Assembly (NCBI GenBank): GCA_010279815.1
Contig: QEOQ01000303.1
Coordinates: 1,735,793-1,799,792 of the forward strand
Source of the DNA: Brachionus plicatilis
Taxonomy: Eukaryota > Rotifera > Eurotatoria > Ploima > Brachionidae
DNA length: 64,000 bases
Direction of reading: 5' to 3'
Part shown: positions 46,601-57,974 of the stretch, in pieces
How positions within the stretch are numbered: position 1 is the stretch's first letter
How the letters are laid out: each line of letters opens with the position of its first letter
Notes under the pieces: generated by a model
The model's database searches: none
What the model saw: the letters and a program-made list of their open reading frames with translations, nothing else
Told to the model about the DNA's origin: nothing
Position numbers and translations under genes: made by a program

Positions 46601-49531
46601 TTTCATTTGAAAAAAAAAAAGTCCAACCTGTAAGCCGCATCATGGTCCCACATGACCCCCATCATAGGGATCAATTTCGATATTTTGGACGATGAAACTT
46701 CCAAAAGATAGTTTTAACCTTTTCTGGGTAATCGAGGACGCTCAATAAGAATATCTGCAAAATTTCAAGCGTCTGTGTTGTGTTTTTCACGAGATATCGT
46801 TAAAAACCCATTTTTTTCTGTATCTTAAGTTTTAAGAGTTAACTCCTGAACCGAATTATCAGATGGGTTTGATAAATACATCATTTTGAAGAGAGTTAAA
46901 TTTAGAAAAAATTGTTATAGGCACTTTTTTAATATTGAGTTTTGTTTTTTATTAAGATTCATTTGAAAAAAAACTAATTTTTAAATAATGATTTATTTCA
47001 AAAGAAAATACTAAAAAGCTTCTCTTTTTAATGATTAAGTAGGTAAAATTTGTGAAATTTAAAATGTCTAGAGATAAATTACTTCATAATGTAATAAATC
47101 TTGATTTGAGACGTTTATTTGAAAGAGATTTTCATTAAAATCAAGACCTCGTGAGAAGTTCTTTGATTTAATTTTAAAAATTGATTAAAGTGTATTATTT
47201 AAAATTAAAATTAGTGTGGTGAATTAAAAATAATTTGAAGAATTCCAGATACACTTGAAAAGCGTTTTTTTCAAACTGGATTTTAAAACATTTGACTCTT
47301 TTAATACAAATTTTCAAAATAGTACCATCAACTGTCAAATTTTGCTAACGGTGTGCAAAATCTCTGCATTATACATTACCATCGAATTTATTTAATTAAA
47401 ATTGATTACTGCTTAATCTATTAAGTTTTAATTTAATACTATTACTATTACAAAAATGTATGAAGCACCATATTGCATAACTGCTTTTTAAAGTTCTGTT
47501 CTTTAGTACCTAAGTTCACATAATCGACTCATTGGAAGGAAGACTTATTTTATTTTTTCTTGACTTGAATTTCAAAAAGTAAAAATTTTAAGTAAAAATA
47601 CTTTCACATTTTTTTTTATTAAATTTAAGTTATTTGGCTTGGCTTAAAAACTGTACTTAATACTTAAAATCCAACTGTAAACTTTTTTTAATTAAAAATT
47701 ATTTGATAAAAAAAAACTTTTGATTTTTATAATTTTGAATTTTTGCTGAGTAAAAATTTTCCAAAATTAAGACAATATCTGCACACATGGGTCCAGTGAA
47801 CAGCATTAAGTTTGACCGATGGCATATTTTGACTTGCAGTTCGGACGGATATGCCCTTGTCTATAGCACTCAGGGAAAGCATAAAAATTGTATGGCAGCA
47901 ATGAGACATCCAAAGTATTAATTGAATGTAAAATTTAGTTAGCAAAAATGTTAATAATTATTTAATAAAGAGAAGTGCTGTGCATGGAATTTCAGTATTT
48001 AAGAGCCATAACCGGATCAGCTGACGGCAAGATAAGAATATGGAGTATTTTAAATGGAGATTGTTTAAGAGTGATGCGTGGCAATAGTCAATGTGATCCA
48101 ATCTTGTCAATGAGCATAGTTGAAAACCGAATTTTACTAAATACTGAGTTTAACATGATAATGATGGAATTTGAGATAGTACAATTTGATTACGAATCTT
48201 CAATGACCAATTTAGTTGATGGCAATGAGGAAATGGTGGCCGAGGAATTCAAAAGATCCACTAGTACACTGAGAAAATCGCGCAATTATTCTCAAATCAG
48301 AGCCTCTAGGTCCGAATTAGTGGCTACACCGAATGTCAAATTGTTTAATGATGACAGAAAATCAGTGTTGGACCACAGTGCAAGACCAATCAGTGCCAAA
48401 AATTTAAGAGAAGCCAATTTAGTTCACAAAATAACCTCAAAACCACTGAACATAACCCGGAACTCAATCGGAAACATATCCGATTTCGGTCTTAAAAAAC
48501 GCGAGTCATTTGTTCAAGTCATTAATTATGCCATCACTTCTCAAACCACTCTGAGCGGTATTTCCAATCGAGCAACTGTCATGTCCCATTCGCATCCCAA
48601 CCAGGCCATATTCAGGGACAGAAAGATCGACGAGGCTCGCCAAAACTTCCAACGAGAATTGGAAATTTTCAAAAGTAGAACTACTGACTTGATCGAAACC
48701 AAACAGTATTTGCGTGACCAGCTCAAGGATATCAAGCAAACTGAACAAGGCAGCCCATCAAACAACGCTTCGCCGGAACTTCAGCGAGAAAAAAATTTGT
48801 TCGACACCAAATCGTGCATAGATGCAAGAGTTCTTGACCACATAGACCCTCAGCTAACGAGCACTTCAGATAACGCCATTAATCGGCCTACCTCATCACC
48901 TAGTCGAGTGGACACCAAAACAAAAATTCGATTGAGACAAGATGATTTAAAGTCAATCAAAAATTTTGAGCTGGAAAAAAAATTTGACATTTTGTTTAAT
49001 GAGTCAGAGCCGAAAATGAACCGCAGAGAAAAAAGTCAAAAAATAGTCTCCAAAGTGTTCGAGACTAGGGAACAAAATTCGGCTACTTTACAAATGCATC
49101 CAATAAATGTTAAAAGTAAAATTCCGAATCCCAGAATAGTCAGCCCGGTAAAAATTGAATACAAAAAAGAACCGGCCAAAAAAGAGTCCGTAAATCGAAG
49201 TAAATCGGCGTTTGTGCAAGAAAATCAAAAAGAATTTGTGCCTATCTTTTACCGACTCAAGTCGAATCTGCTCAATCGTCCCCCGAAGCCTTTAGGTGGA
49301 ATAATTGAAGTCAATAAGTTTATTGCTGGCGATCAGTTGAACTTGATGACAAATAAACAAGTAGATAAAATAATGGACACTTTTCATGCATCGAAATTGA
49401 TTCCGAAAAAGAGCAAAGAAGCGATTAGAGAAGATTTTTACAAACAATTATGGACTCTTAAGAGCAAAGGTATTTATCATGGTAGCTTGCTTGCCAAGCC
49501 GAAATCGATTGCGCCTGAGATAAGAGAATAA
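43671..49531 (+). CDS. FBXW10: F-box/WD-repeat protein 10
   Basis: Six exons: 43671-44464, 44518-44680, 44800-45242, 45356-45632, 47772-47914, 47971-49531 (1,126 residues, phases consistent). FBXW10 is a substrate receptor for SCF ubiquitin ligases. Exon 1 holds the FBXW10-specific N-terminal region with paired cysteines (FCGKCNSCQIVNQLNNLKQW) and an acidic patch. The exon 1/2 junction gives DFIRLLPVHLSKSILSTLNK, the start of the F-box, followed by LYNCLFVCKYWCNLIKE. Exon 3 has GINPRYANNVDVKVPNLIPG and EERNVFCGPYNVLLL, both near-identical in kind to vertebrate FBXW10. Five or so WD repeats follow (GHAGSIKCMYICE...GSYDTSIRVW, GHQQTVNCISMDD...GSGDKTCRVW, HMGPVNSIKFDRWHILTCSS, GSADGKIRIWSILNGDCLRV). 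The tail of about 450 residues is basic and low-complexity. ATG 43671 is the first in frame; an upstream exon is possible. Intron 4 is 2.1 kb and holds a MITE. Confidence 0.93.
46304..46501. mobile_element. hAT-type MITE in FBXW10 intron 4
   Basis: Element 46312-46493 (182 bp) starts CAGAGCTGTTTAAA and ends TTAAGCAACTCTG. The flanks are TTTGATAC (46304-46311) and ATTGATAC (46494-46501), 7 of 8 identical, so an 8-bp TSD. The interior has AAGTC/GACTT repeats. The CAGAG start and TSD length fit hAT. The element at 61328-61591 is a relative (CAGAGTTGTTTAAAAGTC ends). Confidence 0.75.
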
Positions 49532-50521
49532 ATATTTATTACCGGTTTTTTATTTCTCTTTTTTATGTAAATAAATTTTACTAATAACTAGACAACAACA
49601 GCCAAGTATTTTTACACTTAGGGAATAGAATTTATTCTCAAATGAATCATTAAAATTTATTGAATAAAAAATTCACTAGATTCCCTAGACTTTTTGATTA
49701 TTTATGATATTGATAATAAATAAATATTTTTTCTAAAATAAAAGCAAATAAATTGATTTTTTCTTTTCGTTTTTTTTTTAAATAGACAAAACAAAGTAAC
49801 CAAGTAACACATTATATTGATGTTTTTTGCTACGCTTTTTAATTGTTTGAGCAAAAACTTAGATCAATAATGAAAATCATAGGTATTGTTAGATTTCATA
49901 CAAAAATTCCGATAAAAAAATAAAAATTCTTAATAAAAAAAGACTTCAACTTTTTGCGGGTGACAAACTTTATTTTATTTTAGAATCATTTATTTTCTGC
50001 AAATGTTAGGGAAAAAAAACAATGTTTTATTTAACTGTCCAGCTTAAAGAAAAAAAATCTAAAAAATTTATAACAAATTTCAATTTTTTCTTTTTCTTTA
50101 AAACTGTATGTTGATTTTTAATTACTTTATTAGTTAGTAAGTTAGGAGTTATTAATGCGACATTCTAACAAGTAAACTGTACGGGTCGTTCACTATATCT
50201 AACGTTATATTTACACAGTCTTTATTCCAAATTCCCTAACCTTACATTATTGCTATAAATGATTAAGAGTGACTTGTAACGGGGATTGAAATACATTTTT
50301 TTTGTCCATTTACTTTGTTCAATCTGCTAACTGGTTTTTTTAACCTTTAATTGAATTTAAAAATTGCCAAAAGATTTTTTTATTTTTTGAATCAAATGAA
50401 ACATAAAACAATTAAATAAAACATTTAATAAGCATAAAAATAAATTTGCTTTTTAATAAATGTTAATTGAACTTAAATAGTTATATTGTACAAATTTTAA
50501 GATAAAATTCAAGTCAAGTAA
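49532..50521. other. intergenic, nothing identified
   Basis: AT-rich spacer between FBXW10 and the LINE cluster. No gene or repeat supported. Confidence 0.4.
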
Positions 50522-51616
50522 TTAAAAAAAATCAATCCGGAAAAAAAAGTTATCTCTTTGTTGGAGCTTCGAAATTTTTTTGTGATATTTGAAGCAGAGA
50601 CCTGTTCCTTGGTTTTGTGACATTAAAGTTTTGCATGTTGCTTTTTCAATCAGTTCTATTCCATGTATGAAGTTGTATAATTGAATTAGATCACCTCTTT
50701 TTCTTCTTTCCACCAGATTTGGAATGTTCAAAGTCTTCAATCTGCTTTCATACTGTTTGTTTCTAATTGAAAAAAAAAAATTCGTAGCTCTGCGCTGAAT
50801 CCTTTCGACATTTTCACAGTCCGACTTAAGAATTGGAGACCATACAGGCACTGCAAATTCCAAAAGAGGACTGCTTGTCATTGATAAAATAAGGTAAATT
50901 TTTGTTTTCGTGCTTTAATGCATGACCACACATTATGATGTGTTGAAGAGAAGAAGCCAATCTTGAGTCATTTGCAGGAACGTTTTAGTATGATCTGTAT
51001 AAATTATTTTAACATTCTCTATTCCTTTAGGAAAATCATTGAAATACAAAACGAACAAAAGTGAACCAATGACTGACCCTTGTGGTACACCGCTAAAAAT
51101 TTTAACCCAGTCCGACAAAATTTCGCCTTGAACAACTCGTTGTCTTCTATTTTTCAAGAAAGCTTTAATCCATTATAGTGTTAGACTATCAAAGTCATAC
51201 GCTTTTAATTTAGCTATTAGACTTCTGTGCGAAACAGTATCAAATGCTTTCGCAAAATCTAGCAGAATCACATCAACAGGAATACTTAAGTGAAATCTTA
51301 AGTTACCTGAAGATTTGATGCACATGACTTTTTATTGAAAAATCCTTGCTGTTCTCTTGATATAATATTATTCTTATAAAGAAAATCTTCCATTTTAGTT
51401 CTTATTATGCTTTCCATTATTTATTTATTTATTTGTTTTCTGTACCGAGCTAAAGCTCCATAATTTTGCACGGAATTTAATTTTAAAACACAGGACGATA
51501 ATTGCTCGGCATTGATTTATCAGCTATTTTAAATAATAGAGTAACATTTGCTGATCTGAATTGTATTGAAAGCTGACTATTTGATAAAGATACTCTGAAA
51601 ATCAAAGTTAAAGGAA

Positions 51617-53073
51617 CACACTGAAAAAAAAATAAGCGTCTTAGCAATAAAAAAAGTGACTTTTTTAAAAAAAAAAGCGACTTCTAAATTTTTTCGAGTG
51701 AAAAGCGACTTAATTAAACAAAAGAAAAAGAGACTTTATTAATAAAAGTTAAATACACAATAAACTCCTCCTTTTAATAACTAACAAGAAGAAAATAAAA
51801 CTCTCTTGTAATTTTAACGGACAATTTTTATTTTCATAATTATAACAGCTGTTTCGCAATTTTATATTATTATTATTTCGTTTGAATTCAAGAGTTCAAC
51901 ATTATTTTTCTAAAATTCATATTGTCCTTAATGAATGTTTTTTATTTTGACGAGCCGTAAATGGTTTGGATCGTTTCTCCTTTTATTAATCTTAAACAGT
52001 TTACTAAACTGTTTGAAACACACAATTGTGTTTTATACAAAACACTTTCTTTTTAGATTACGAAAAATTGTTCTTCTCAAATCGTTCGAAATTATTGTTA
52101 TTAATATTAGTTTTTAACATATTTTTAATTTTTTATTCACTTCTAAATAGTTTTAACATGATTTAAACTATATAATTTAATGTTTTTTTTTATATAATAA
52201 ATTTTAAAAACGAAACAAATCGTAAATTTGGCAGATATATCTATTTAAGGTTTCGTGAAATACAGTAGAAATGGTTAAAAGAACATAAAAAATATTGAAT
52301 AACTTTTTTTCTATAAATTAAAGATAAGTATCGTGATTGCGACATTGTGCAACTTTCAAAGTTGCATCGGCTATTTAGGTCTGCAAAACTCTGCAAATAT
52401 TAGCAGAAATTAGATAAAACCCAAAAAAGCGCTTTTTATAGAAAAAAATTTAAAAAAAAAAGTTTTGACCCTGACTTTATTAAAAAAATAAAGTCTAAGC
52501 CCCGACTTGACTTTAACTTTTGACCAGCTCTGACTAAACTTCACTAAATATCTATTTAAGATGTGAAGAATCTGAACGATTATCATCAAAATTTTTAGGC
52601 CATCTGTGTTTTCAAATTAATTCAAAATATGCTTAAAAAAATCGTTGCTATGACCAAAAGTACTGCAAGGTACCAGAGTTAGTCCTAAAGATGAATTTTT
52701 TTCTATTAAATTTGATAAGTAATTGATAGTTATTTTCGACCAAAATTGAATTTAATAATTAATTTTTTATTTGTTTCACCATTTTGTAAAAAAATTTCTC
52801 TTCTTTTAATTCTAAAAACTATTTTTAAAAACAATTCTAATATTTCAAATAAATTTTTGAAAAAAAAATTAACTTTTAAATATTAAAATCAATATTAAAA
52901 AATGAAATCCTTGATCTAATTAAAAAATTGTCTAAGAAAAAAGAGTCCCTCAAAATCCATCTATAAAAGCTTCTTAAAAAGTGACTTAAAAAAACCAATA
53001 GAAGTGACTTTTTATCCGACTTAATGTCCGTCTTAAAAAGCGTCTCCAAGACGCTTTTTTTTTTTTCAGTGCA
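51617..53073. mobile_element. CACTA-like non-autonomous element inside old LINE
   Basis: 51619-53071 (1,453 bp) begins CACTGAAAAAAAAATAAGCG and ends (complement) CACTGAAAAA...AAGCGTCTTGG. It is flanked by CA on each side (51617-51618, 53072-53073). Removing the element and one CA restores the LINE reading frame across the site (EEAITVPLTLIF), which shows the exact insertion boundaries. Subterminal zones contain repeated AAGCGACTT/AAGTGACTT motifs in both orientations at both ends, as in CACTA (CMC) transposons. No transposase is visible; the interior is AT-rich with no credible ORF. Confidence 0.85.
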
Positions 53074-54276
53074 GTAATGGCTTCTTCACAGTTTTTAAGC
53101 AATGATAGATGAAGCTTGCCTACACCACATGATTTAGGTCTTGAAATTTATTAAAAACTATTTTATAACTAATATCATTTGGTTCTATGTCAATATATTC
53201 TGACAAGTTTTTAATAAGTTCAACTTTAAAAGGTGGAAGCTCACCATCTTGTTCAATTACAAAAACGTCTTTAAAAAATTTATTTAGTAGATTTGATATC
53301 TCTTTCAGTTCTTGTGTTAATTCAATGTTTGACTTTTTTAATGCTTTGATTGATTCTAAAATAAATAAATAAAACTTTAAAAAAAAAATCTTTGATTAAT
53401 TGTTGATCATTTAAGTATTTATACAATATATTTGGATTCTTCTGAGCTTTTTTTGACCAAATTTTTCTCATATGTTAGTTTGGCTCTTTTTATTTCTGAA
53501 GAAACTAATTTATATAAAAGTTTGTAAACTTTATAGAGATTCATATCCTTCCAGTTTGATGGACAGTTCCTTTATCTAATATTCCTCTTATTTCTAATTA
53601 AGATCTTTATGTTATCTTTAATCCAAGGTTTTGGGATACTTTTCTTTTTAGAACCATCAGTCACAGGAATGAATCGATTACTAGCTTAGCTAATATAAAA
53701 AATCATCGTACATTGACTCATCATACATTTCCTGAATAGTTAAATTCTCAAACAAGTGCACCCAATCAATATATGATAGAAAATCGGAAATTTTTTCAAA
53801 GTCAGCTTTATTATAAATAATTTTTTTATGGTTATATGATTGCTTACTAGCCTTGTTTTTGAGAACAAAATTGAAAATTATAACCAAAGTTCTAACAGCT
53901 TTTTCGTTTGCCATTTGAAAAGTGGCGACATCTACATTCTGATATACAAAAGTATCGCTTAACGTCTCTCTGAATTTATGTTCGATGCCATTTTCGTTTA
54001 TGATTTCTGACACACAGCCATTTGACCAGATGATTGATGGTAAGTTAAAATCACCCATGATTAGAAGATCTATAAAACCTATTTCATCGACATAGGCTTC
54101 AGCTTGTTTGAGAACTAAATCAAAATTGTTCATATCATCAAAATCGTTTTGGCTATAAAGACAGCTAACTAAAAACTTTTCAGAATCAAAGTTAACTACT
54201 AACTAAATTTGTTCAATTTTACTTAAATTTAAATCTGCATTATTAAATTCAAATGAGTCGATATATTCATCAATGT

Positions 54277-54536
54277 AGAGACAAACACCATCACCTCTGC
54301 GTGCATCACTTCTGTCTTTTCTGTAAAAATTGTATCCTTTAACGTTTGTAATTGAGATTCTCTTAAACCAAGTCTTACTTACTGCAAAAATTTTTGGGCT
54401 TGATGTTTCAATAACAACACTGAATTCATCTAGTTATTTGTCCATTCTGTATCAACATGTTCAATTAAAAATCCAATCCATTTAATTTTCTATTCATGGA
54501 AAACTTTGAACATCCTGGACATAATTTAATAAATTA
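54277..54536. repeat. 260-bp direct repeat, left copy
   Basis: Identical, as far as I can read base by base, to 56890-57149. It encodes part of the old LINE's endonuclease on the minus strand. It abuts the 3' microsatellite tail of the inserted LINE. See the finding on long target-site duplication. Confidence 0.95.
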
Positions 54537-54560
54537 GTAGTAGTAGTAGTAGTAGTAGTA
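54537..54560. repeat. (GTA)8 microsatellite, LINE 3' tail
   Basis: Eight perfect GTA units exactly at the junction between the flanking repeat and the LINE 3' UTR. Confidence 0.95.
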
Positions 54561-56889
54561 CGCTGTTATCAGTTACCTGACGGAGTGCCTAATTCACATT
54601 ACGCACTATTGACAGCATTTTATAACTTAATATTGACTATTTGGGATAAATAGTCTAATAAAATTAATTTTTGATTTGTTTTTAAATTTGAAAATATGTA
54701 AAAAAAATAAAATAAACAAGTTCGACAACAATAAAGGCGATTGAATAAAATAAAAGTAGAAGTAAAGCTGACTTTTAATTAGCTAGGGATTAAAAATGTT
54801 TTGATTTGCTTTTATAAAGTTGTCTAAACCTTCTTTGAACTTCACTGTCGTTGACGAGTCGACTAATTCTTGGCTGAGTAAATTCCAGAAAGGAACGATA
54901 CGATTTGTGAAGAAATGTTCGCGACGGCCTTTCAGTTGGCTCACAGGTTGCTTAATTAATCTTTTGTTTTGTCTTCTTATCCCAGCTGAGGGCCCGTCTA
55001 ACCTAGTTGCTGGGGCAGATACAACAGGGACCGTCCAGTTGACCTTATCTAGACCTCTTTGGATTTTAAAATATGCAATTAAGTCGCCTCTTATTCTTCT
55101 CGTGTACAAGTCTGTAAGTTCAAGATGTTTCAACCTCTCTTCATATGGTTTGTTTCTCAGCTCCGGGACTAGTTTAGTCGCCCTTCTCTGAACATCTTCG
55201 AGTACTTTTTGGTCACCCCTTAGGTTTGGGTTCCAAACCGGCACTGCAAACTCAAGATGTGGTCTGATATAAGTAGAGTATAGTACTCTGAACATATCTC
55301 CATCAACGTATGTAAAAGTCCGTCCAATCATACCTAATACGGAGTTAGCTTTGCTGGCTGCTTTCATGACTTGATTTTTCCATTTTAGGTCTGATGATAT
55401 GATGATTCCTAGGTCCCTCTCTTGTTCTGTTCGCTCAAGAATGTGGGTTTGATTGTTCACTGTGTCCAGCATGCTAAAATTAATGGGCATGTATTGTTTT
55501 TTATCGTTTATGACCATGTATTTGCATTTTTTGGCATTGAATTTTGTGCACCACATTTCCGTCCATTTTGACAGTCTGTCGAGATCACATTGAATGGATG
55601 CTATTGCGTCAGTGTCTGCAATTTTTGAAATGACTTTTGTGTCATCGGCGTACATTTTGCATTGATTCTTTATTCCTTCTGGCATGTCATTAATGAATAA
55701 TACAAAGAGGAGTGGTCCAAGAACTGAGCCCTGTGGTACACCACTTACTACTTCTGACCACTCTGATGCTGCGCTCCCCAATACAACTCTTTGTTTTCTA
55801 CCCGTTAGAAAGTTATCGGTCCATTTAATAAGGCTTTCTTCGAAACCGTAAGCCTCCAGTTTCCGCAGAAGTCTTTTGTGCGGGACCTTGTCGAACGCTT
55901 TAGCAAAGTCAAGGAAAATAATTATTATGAGCAAGTTATGGCTCAATGCATCCGTTATAAAGTCGATTGTTTCTAATAGGTTCGTTGTGCAACATTTTCT
56001 CTCCACAAATCCATGCTGATCTTCGCATATGAGCTCGTTCGATTGCAGGTAAGAAAAAATCTTGTCTTTTACTAACTTCTCCATAACTTTGCAGACAACT
56101 GATGTCAATGCTACAGGTCTGTAATTTTCAGCTTGCATTTTGCTTCCGCTTTTAAAGATTGGCGTAATGTTAGCCACTTTCCAAAGGCAAGGTAGCTCAC
56201 CAGAATTCATTGATTTTTGAAATATTAACGATAGTGGCAGAGCTAAGCTTAAAGCACATTGTTTTAACACATGTGGGTGAATAAGGTCAGCTCCGGTCGA
56301 TTTATCTGGGTTCAACTCACGAAGCTTGACCAACACTTTCTCATAGGAGAGGTCATAGATCTCGACTTTGCAGGTCTCTAAGGTTCTACTCTCCAGGATA
56401 GGAATGTTGTTGGGATTTTCATGAACGAAAACTGACTTAAATTGTTCGTTGAGCACTTGACAAATTTCGTTCAATTCCTCCTTTACTTTACCATCCTTAT
56501 CCTGAAGCGTTCTTATCCGTTCTTTGACAAATTGCCTTCTTTTGACATAAGAGAATAGTAATTTTGGGTTGTTTTTCGCTTTCATACATAAATCCTTTTC
56601 ATATTCTCTAATTGATATACGTATTTCATTATCTAGCATTTTCTTTGTCCTCTTATATTCATCAACTAAATATTTGTTGCGGAACCTGTTTGCCAGGAGC
56701 TTATTCCACATTTTGTTTTTGTTCCTGATTCGTTTTTTGAGTTCTAAGTGAAGCCACTGTGGATCTTTGTTTATTTTTTTCGTATTTTCTGGGATGAATT
56801 TCTGGCACATTTCGTTGTATTTGCCCACAAAGTATTCGTAGCATTCATTTGTATCCTTAGTCCTGAAAAGATCAACCCAGTCGACTTCC
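54537..56889 (-). mobile_element. young, 5'-truncated CR1/L2-type LINE
   Basis: A 2,353-bp insertion read on the minus strand. The 5' end (56889) is truncated between endonuclease and RT. The RT ORF is intact. About 220 bp of 3' UTR follow, ending in a perfect (TAC)8 tail (plus strand (GTA)8, 54537-54560), the microsatellite type of 3' end known from CR1/L2-like LINEs. It sits inside the endonuclease of an older LINE, flanked by identical 260-bp repeats. The intact ORF and identical flanks show that it is recent. Confidence 0.9.
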
Positions 56890-56897
56890 AGAGACAA
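54783..56897 (-). CDS. LINE ORF2 C-terminal part: reverse transcriptase
   Basis: An uninterrupted frame of 704 codons. It opens at a TTG inside the flanking repeat, so there is no natural start: the endonuclease half is missing. Domains: a lysine/arginine-rich linker (residues 40-150, WLHLELKKRIRNKNKMWNKL), RT fingers with NPDKSTGADLIHPHVLK and AENYRPVALTSVVCKVMEKL, palm motif IIFLDFAKAFDKVPHKRL near 330, SGVPQGSVLGPLLFVLFIND near 390, catalytic YADD near 417, then the thumb and a C-terminal region YEERLKHLELTDLYTRRIRG that is typical of the CR1/L2/Rex group. Both catalytic aspartates of YADD are present, so the polymerase itself may be intact. Mobility would need endonuclease supplied from elsewhere. 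Confidence 0.9.
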   Translation of the reverse strand: MSLEVDWVDLFRTKDTNECYEYFVGKYNEMCQKFIPENTKKINKDPQWLHLELKKRIRNKNKMWNKLLANRFRNKYLVDEYKRTKKMLDNEIRISIREYEKDLCMKAKNNPKLLFSYVKRRQFVKERIRTLQDKDGKVKEELNEICQVLNEQFKSVFVHENPNNIPILESRTLETCKVEIYDLSYEKVLVKLRELNPDKSTGADLIHPHVLKQCALSLALPLSLIFQKSMNSGELPCLWKVANITPIFKSGSKMQAENYRPVALTSVVCKVMEKLVKDKIFSYLQSNELICEDQHGFVERKCCTTNLLETIDFITDALSHNLLIIIIFLDFAKAFDKVPHKRLLRKLEAYGFEESLIKWTDNFLTGRKQRVVLGSAASEWSEVVSGVPQGSVLGPLLFVLFINDMPEGIKNQCKMYADDTKVISKIADTDAIASIQCDLDRLSKWTEMWCTKFNAKKCKYMVINDKKQYMPINFSMLDTVNNQTHILERTEQERDLGIIISSDLKWKNQVMKAASKANSVLGMIGRTFTYVDGDMFRVLYSTYIRPHLEFAVPVWNPNLRGDQKVLEDVQRRATKLVPELRNKPYEERLKHLELTDLYTRRIRGDLIAYFKIQRGLDKVNWTVPVVSAPATRLDGPSAGIRRQNKRLIKQPVSQLKGRREHFFTNRIVPFWNLLSQELVDSSTTVKFKEGLDNFIKANQNIFNP

Positions 56898-57149
56898 ACA
56901 CCATCACCTCTGCGTGCATCACTTCTGTCTTTTCTGTAAAAATTGTATCCTTTAACGTTTGTAATTGAGATTCTCTTAAACCAAGTCTTACTTACTGCAA
57001 AAATTTTTGGGCTTGATGTTTCAATAACAACACTGAATTCATCTAGTTATTTGTCCATTCTGTATCAACATGTTCAATTAAAAATCCAATCCATTTAATT
57101 TTCTATTCATGGAAAACTTTGAACATCCTGGACATAATTTAATAAATTA
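56890..57149. repeat. 260-bp direct repeat, right copy
   Basis: Identical to 54277-54536. Beyond its right edge the sequence AAAAATTTTTATGTCCA continues, and a third partial copy at 61204-61310 has a matching edge (AAAAAAATTTTTTGTTCCA on its complement). So this side is the original, uninterrupted continuation of the old LINE. Confidence 0.95.
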
Positions 57150-57974
57150 AAAAATTTTTATGTCCAAATTAACATGTAGACATTTCCAGGTCGAATGCTT
57201 TTTTCAGATCACCAGTTCCATCAAAGTCGAATGTTTTTGAAATAGTACTGGACTCAAAAAATTTTTTAAATGCATAGCTCTTTTAAATCTAGTTCCGAAA
57301 AAGATGCTTGCTTTTCATGTGAAAAATTGCAAAAATTGAATTTGTGGAAATTGTTTGCCAAAGAGTTTCAAAAAAGATTATTCATTTTATTGTCCAAACT
57401 GTAAATAAGATTAAAATATTTTAAGATCTTTAGACAATTACTTTTTTTACTTTAATAGTTCAATTTCTGATTCTATATTCTTGCATAAAATTCGTTAAAT
57501 AAAATAAAAATTTTCTTAATTTTTAAACACTTTCTCGTCATCCAGACAAAAACTAAAATCAAATAGCTAAATTACTTAAAAATTATTTTTAAGCCTTTTT
57601 TTTTGACTAGTGTGACATGTCGCTATCTAAGACACTAAATTTTGTAAAAATCGCCATTTTTAGTTTAGTTTAGGCCTTTTTCGACTATAAAGACATGTGG
57701 CATTAGTCGATAAAGGTCAAAATGTAAACCAGTGTTCGATACATAGGAACATGTCACTATAAATAGAGCAATTACGGTATAATTTAAAATGAATTAACTT
57801 AAATTTAAAACCGATATTTTAAAACTAATTTTTTTGATATAACGGCCTTTTTATTTTTAATTAAAATTTGGATAGATACATATTCTTTGCAAAAAAGTTT
57901 CAATTTGAATTGATATAGTTTAGGTTTATCTAAACTTAAAATTTTTTAGAGTTTATTTTAAGAATTTTATGTTT
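57150..57974. other. probable 5' region of old LINE, then AT-rich spacer
   Basis: The first part continues the old LINE upstream of its endonuclease; no ORF1 can be read. Around 57610-57770 the motif GTGACATGTCGCTAT recurs inverted as ATAGTGACATGTTCC, perhaps the ends of another small element (no TSD found). Confidence 0.3.

Larger units (their letters stand above)
50522..57149 (-). pseudogene. old CR1/L2-type LINE, degraded and twice interrupted
   Basis: On the minus strand the pieces run in proper LINE order. AP-endonuclease: 54277-54536/56890-57149 down to 53690, with RKDRSDARRGDGVCLYIDEY and LLIMGDFNLPSIIWSNG. Linker: 53689-53074. RT palm: 51340-50933, with DFAKAFDTVSHRSL, SGVPQGSVIGSLLFVLYFND and IIYTDHTK in place of YADDT. 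C-terminal region: 50881-50522, with RKRGDLIQLYNFIHG. Multiple stops and frame shifts kill it. A 1.45-kb CACTA-like element sits at 51619-53071 and a younger LINE at 54537-56889. A short foreign segment near 51425-51490 also interrupts the RT between SNYRPV and IMESIIR. Confidence 0.85.

Noticed and set aside
51935..52117. Hydrophobic 60-codon ORF inside the CACTA-like element
   Set aside because: Composition matches random AT-rich DNA and it shares nothing with CACTA transposases.
54277..57149. Assembly duplication as cause of the 260-bp repeat
   Set aside because: The repeat edges coincide exactly with the LINE 3' microsatellite tail and 5' truncation point, which an assembly error would not produce; long reads could still overturn this.
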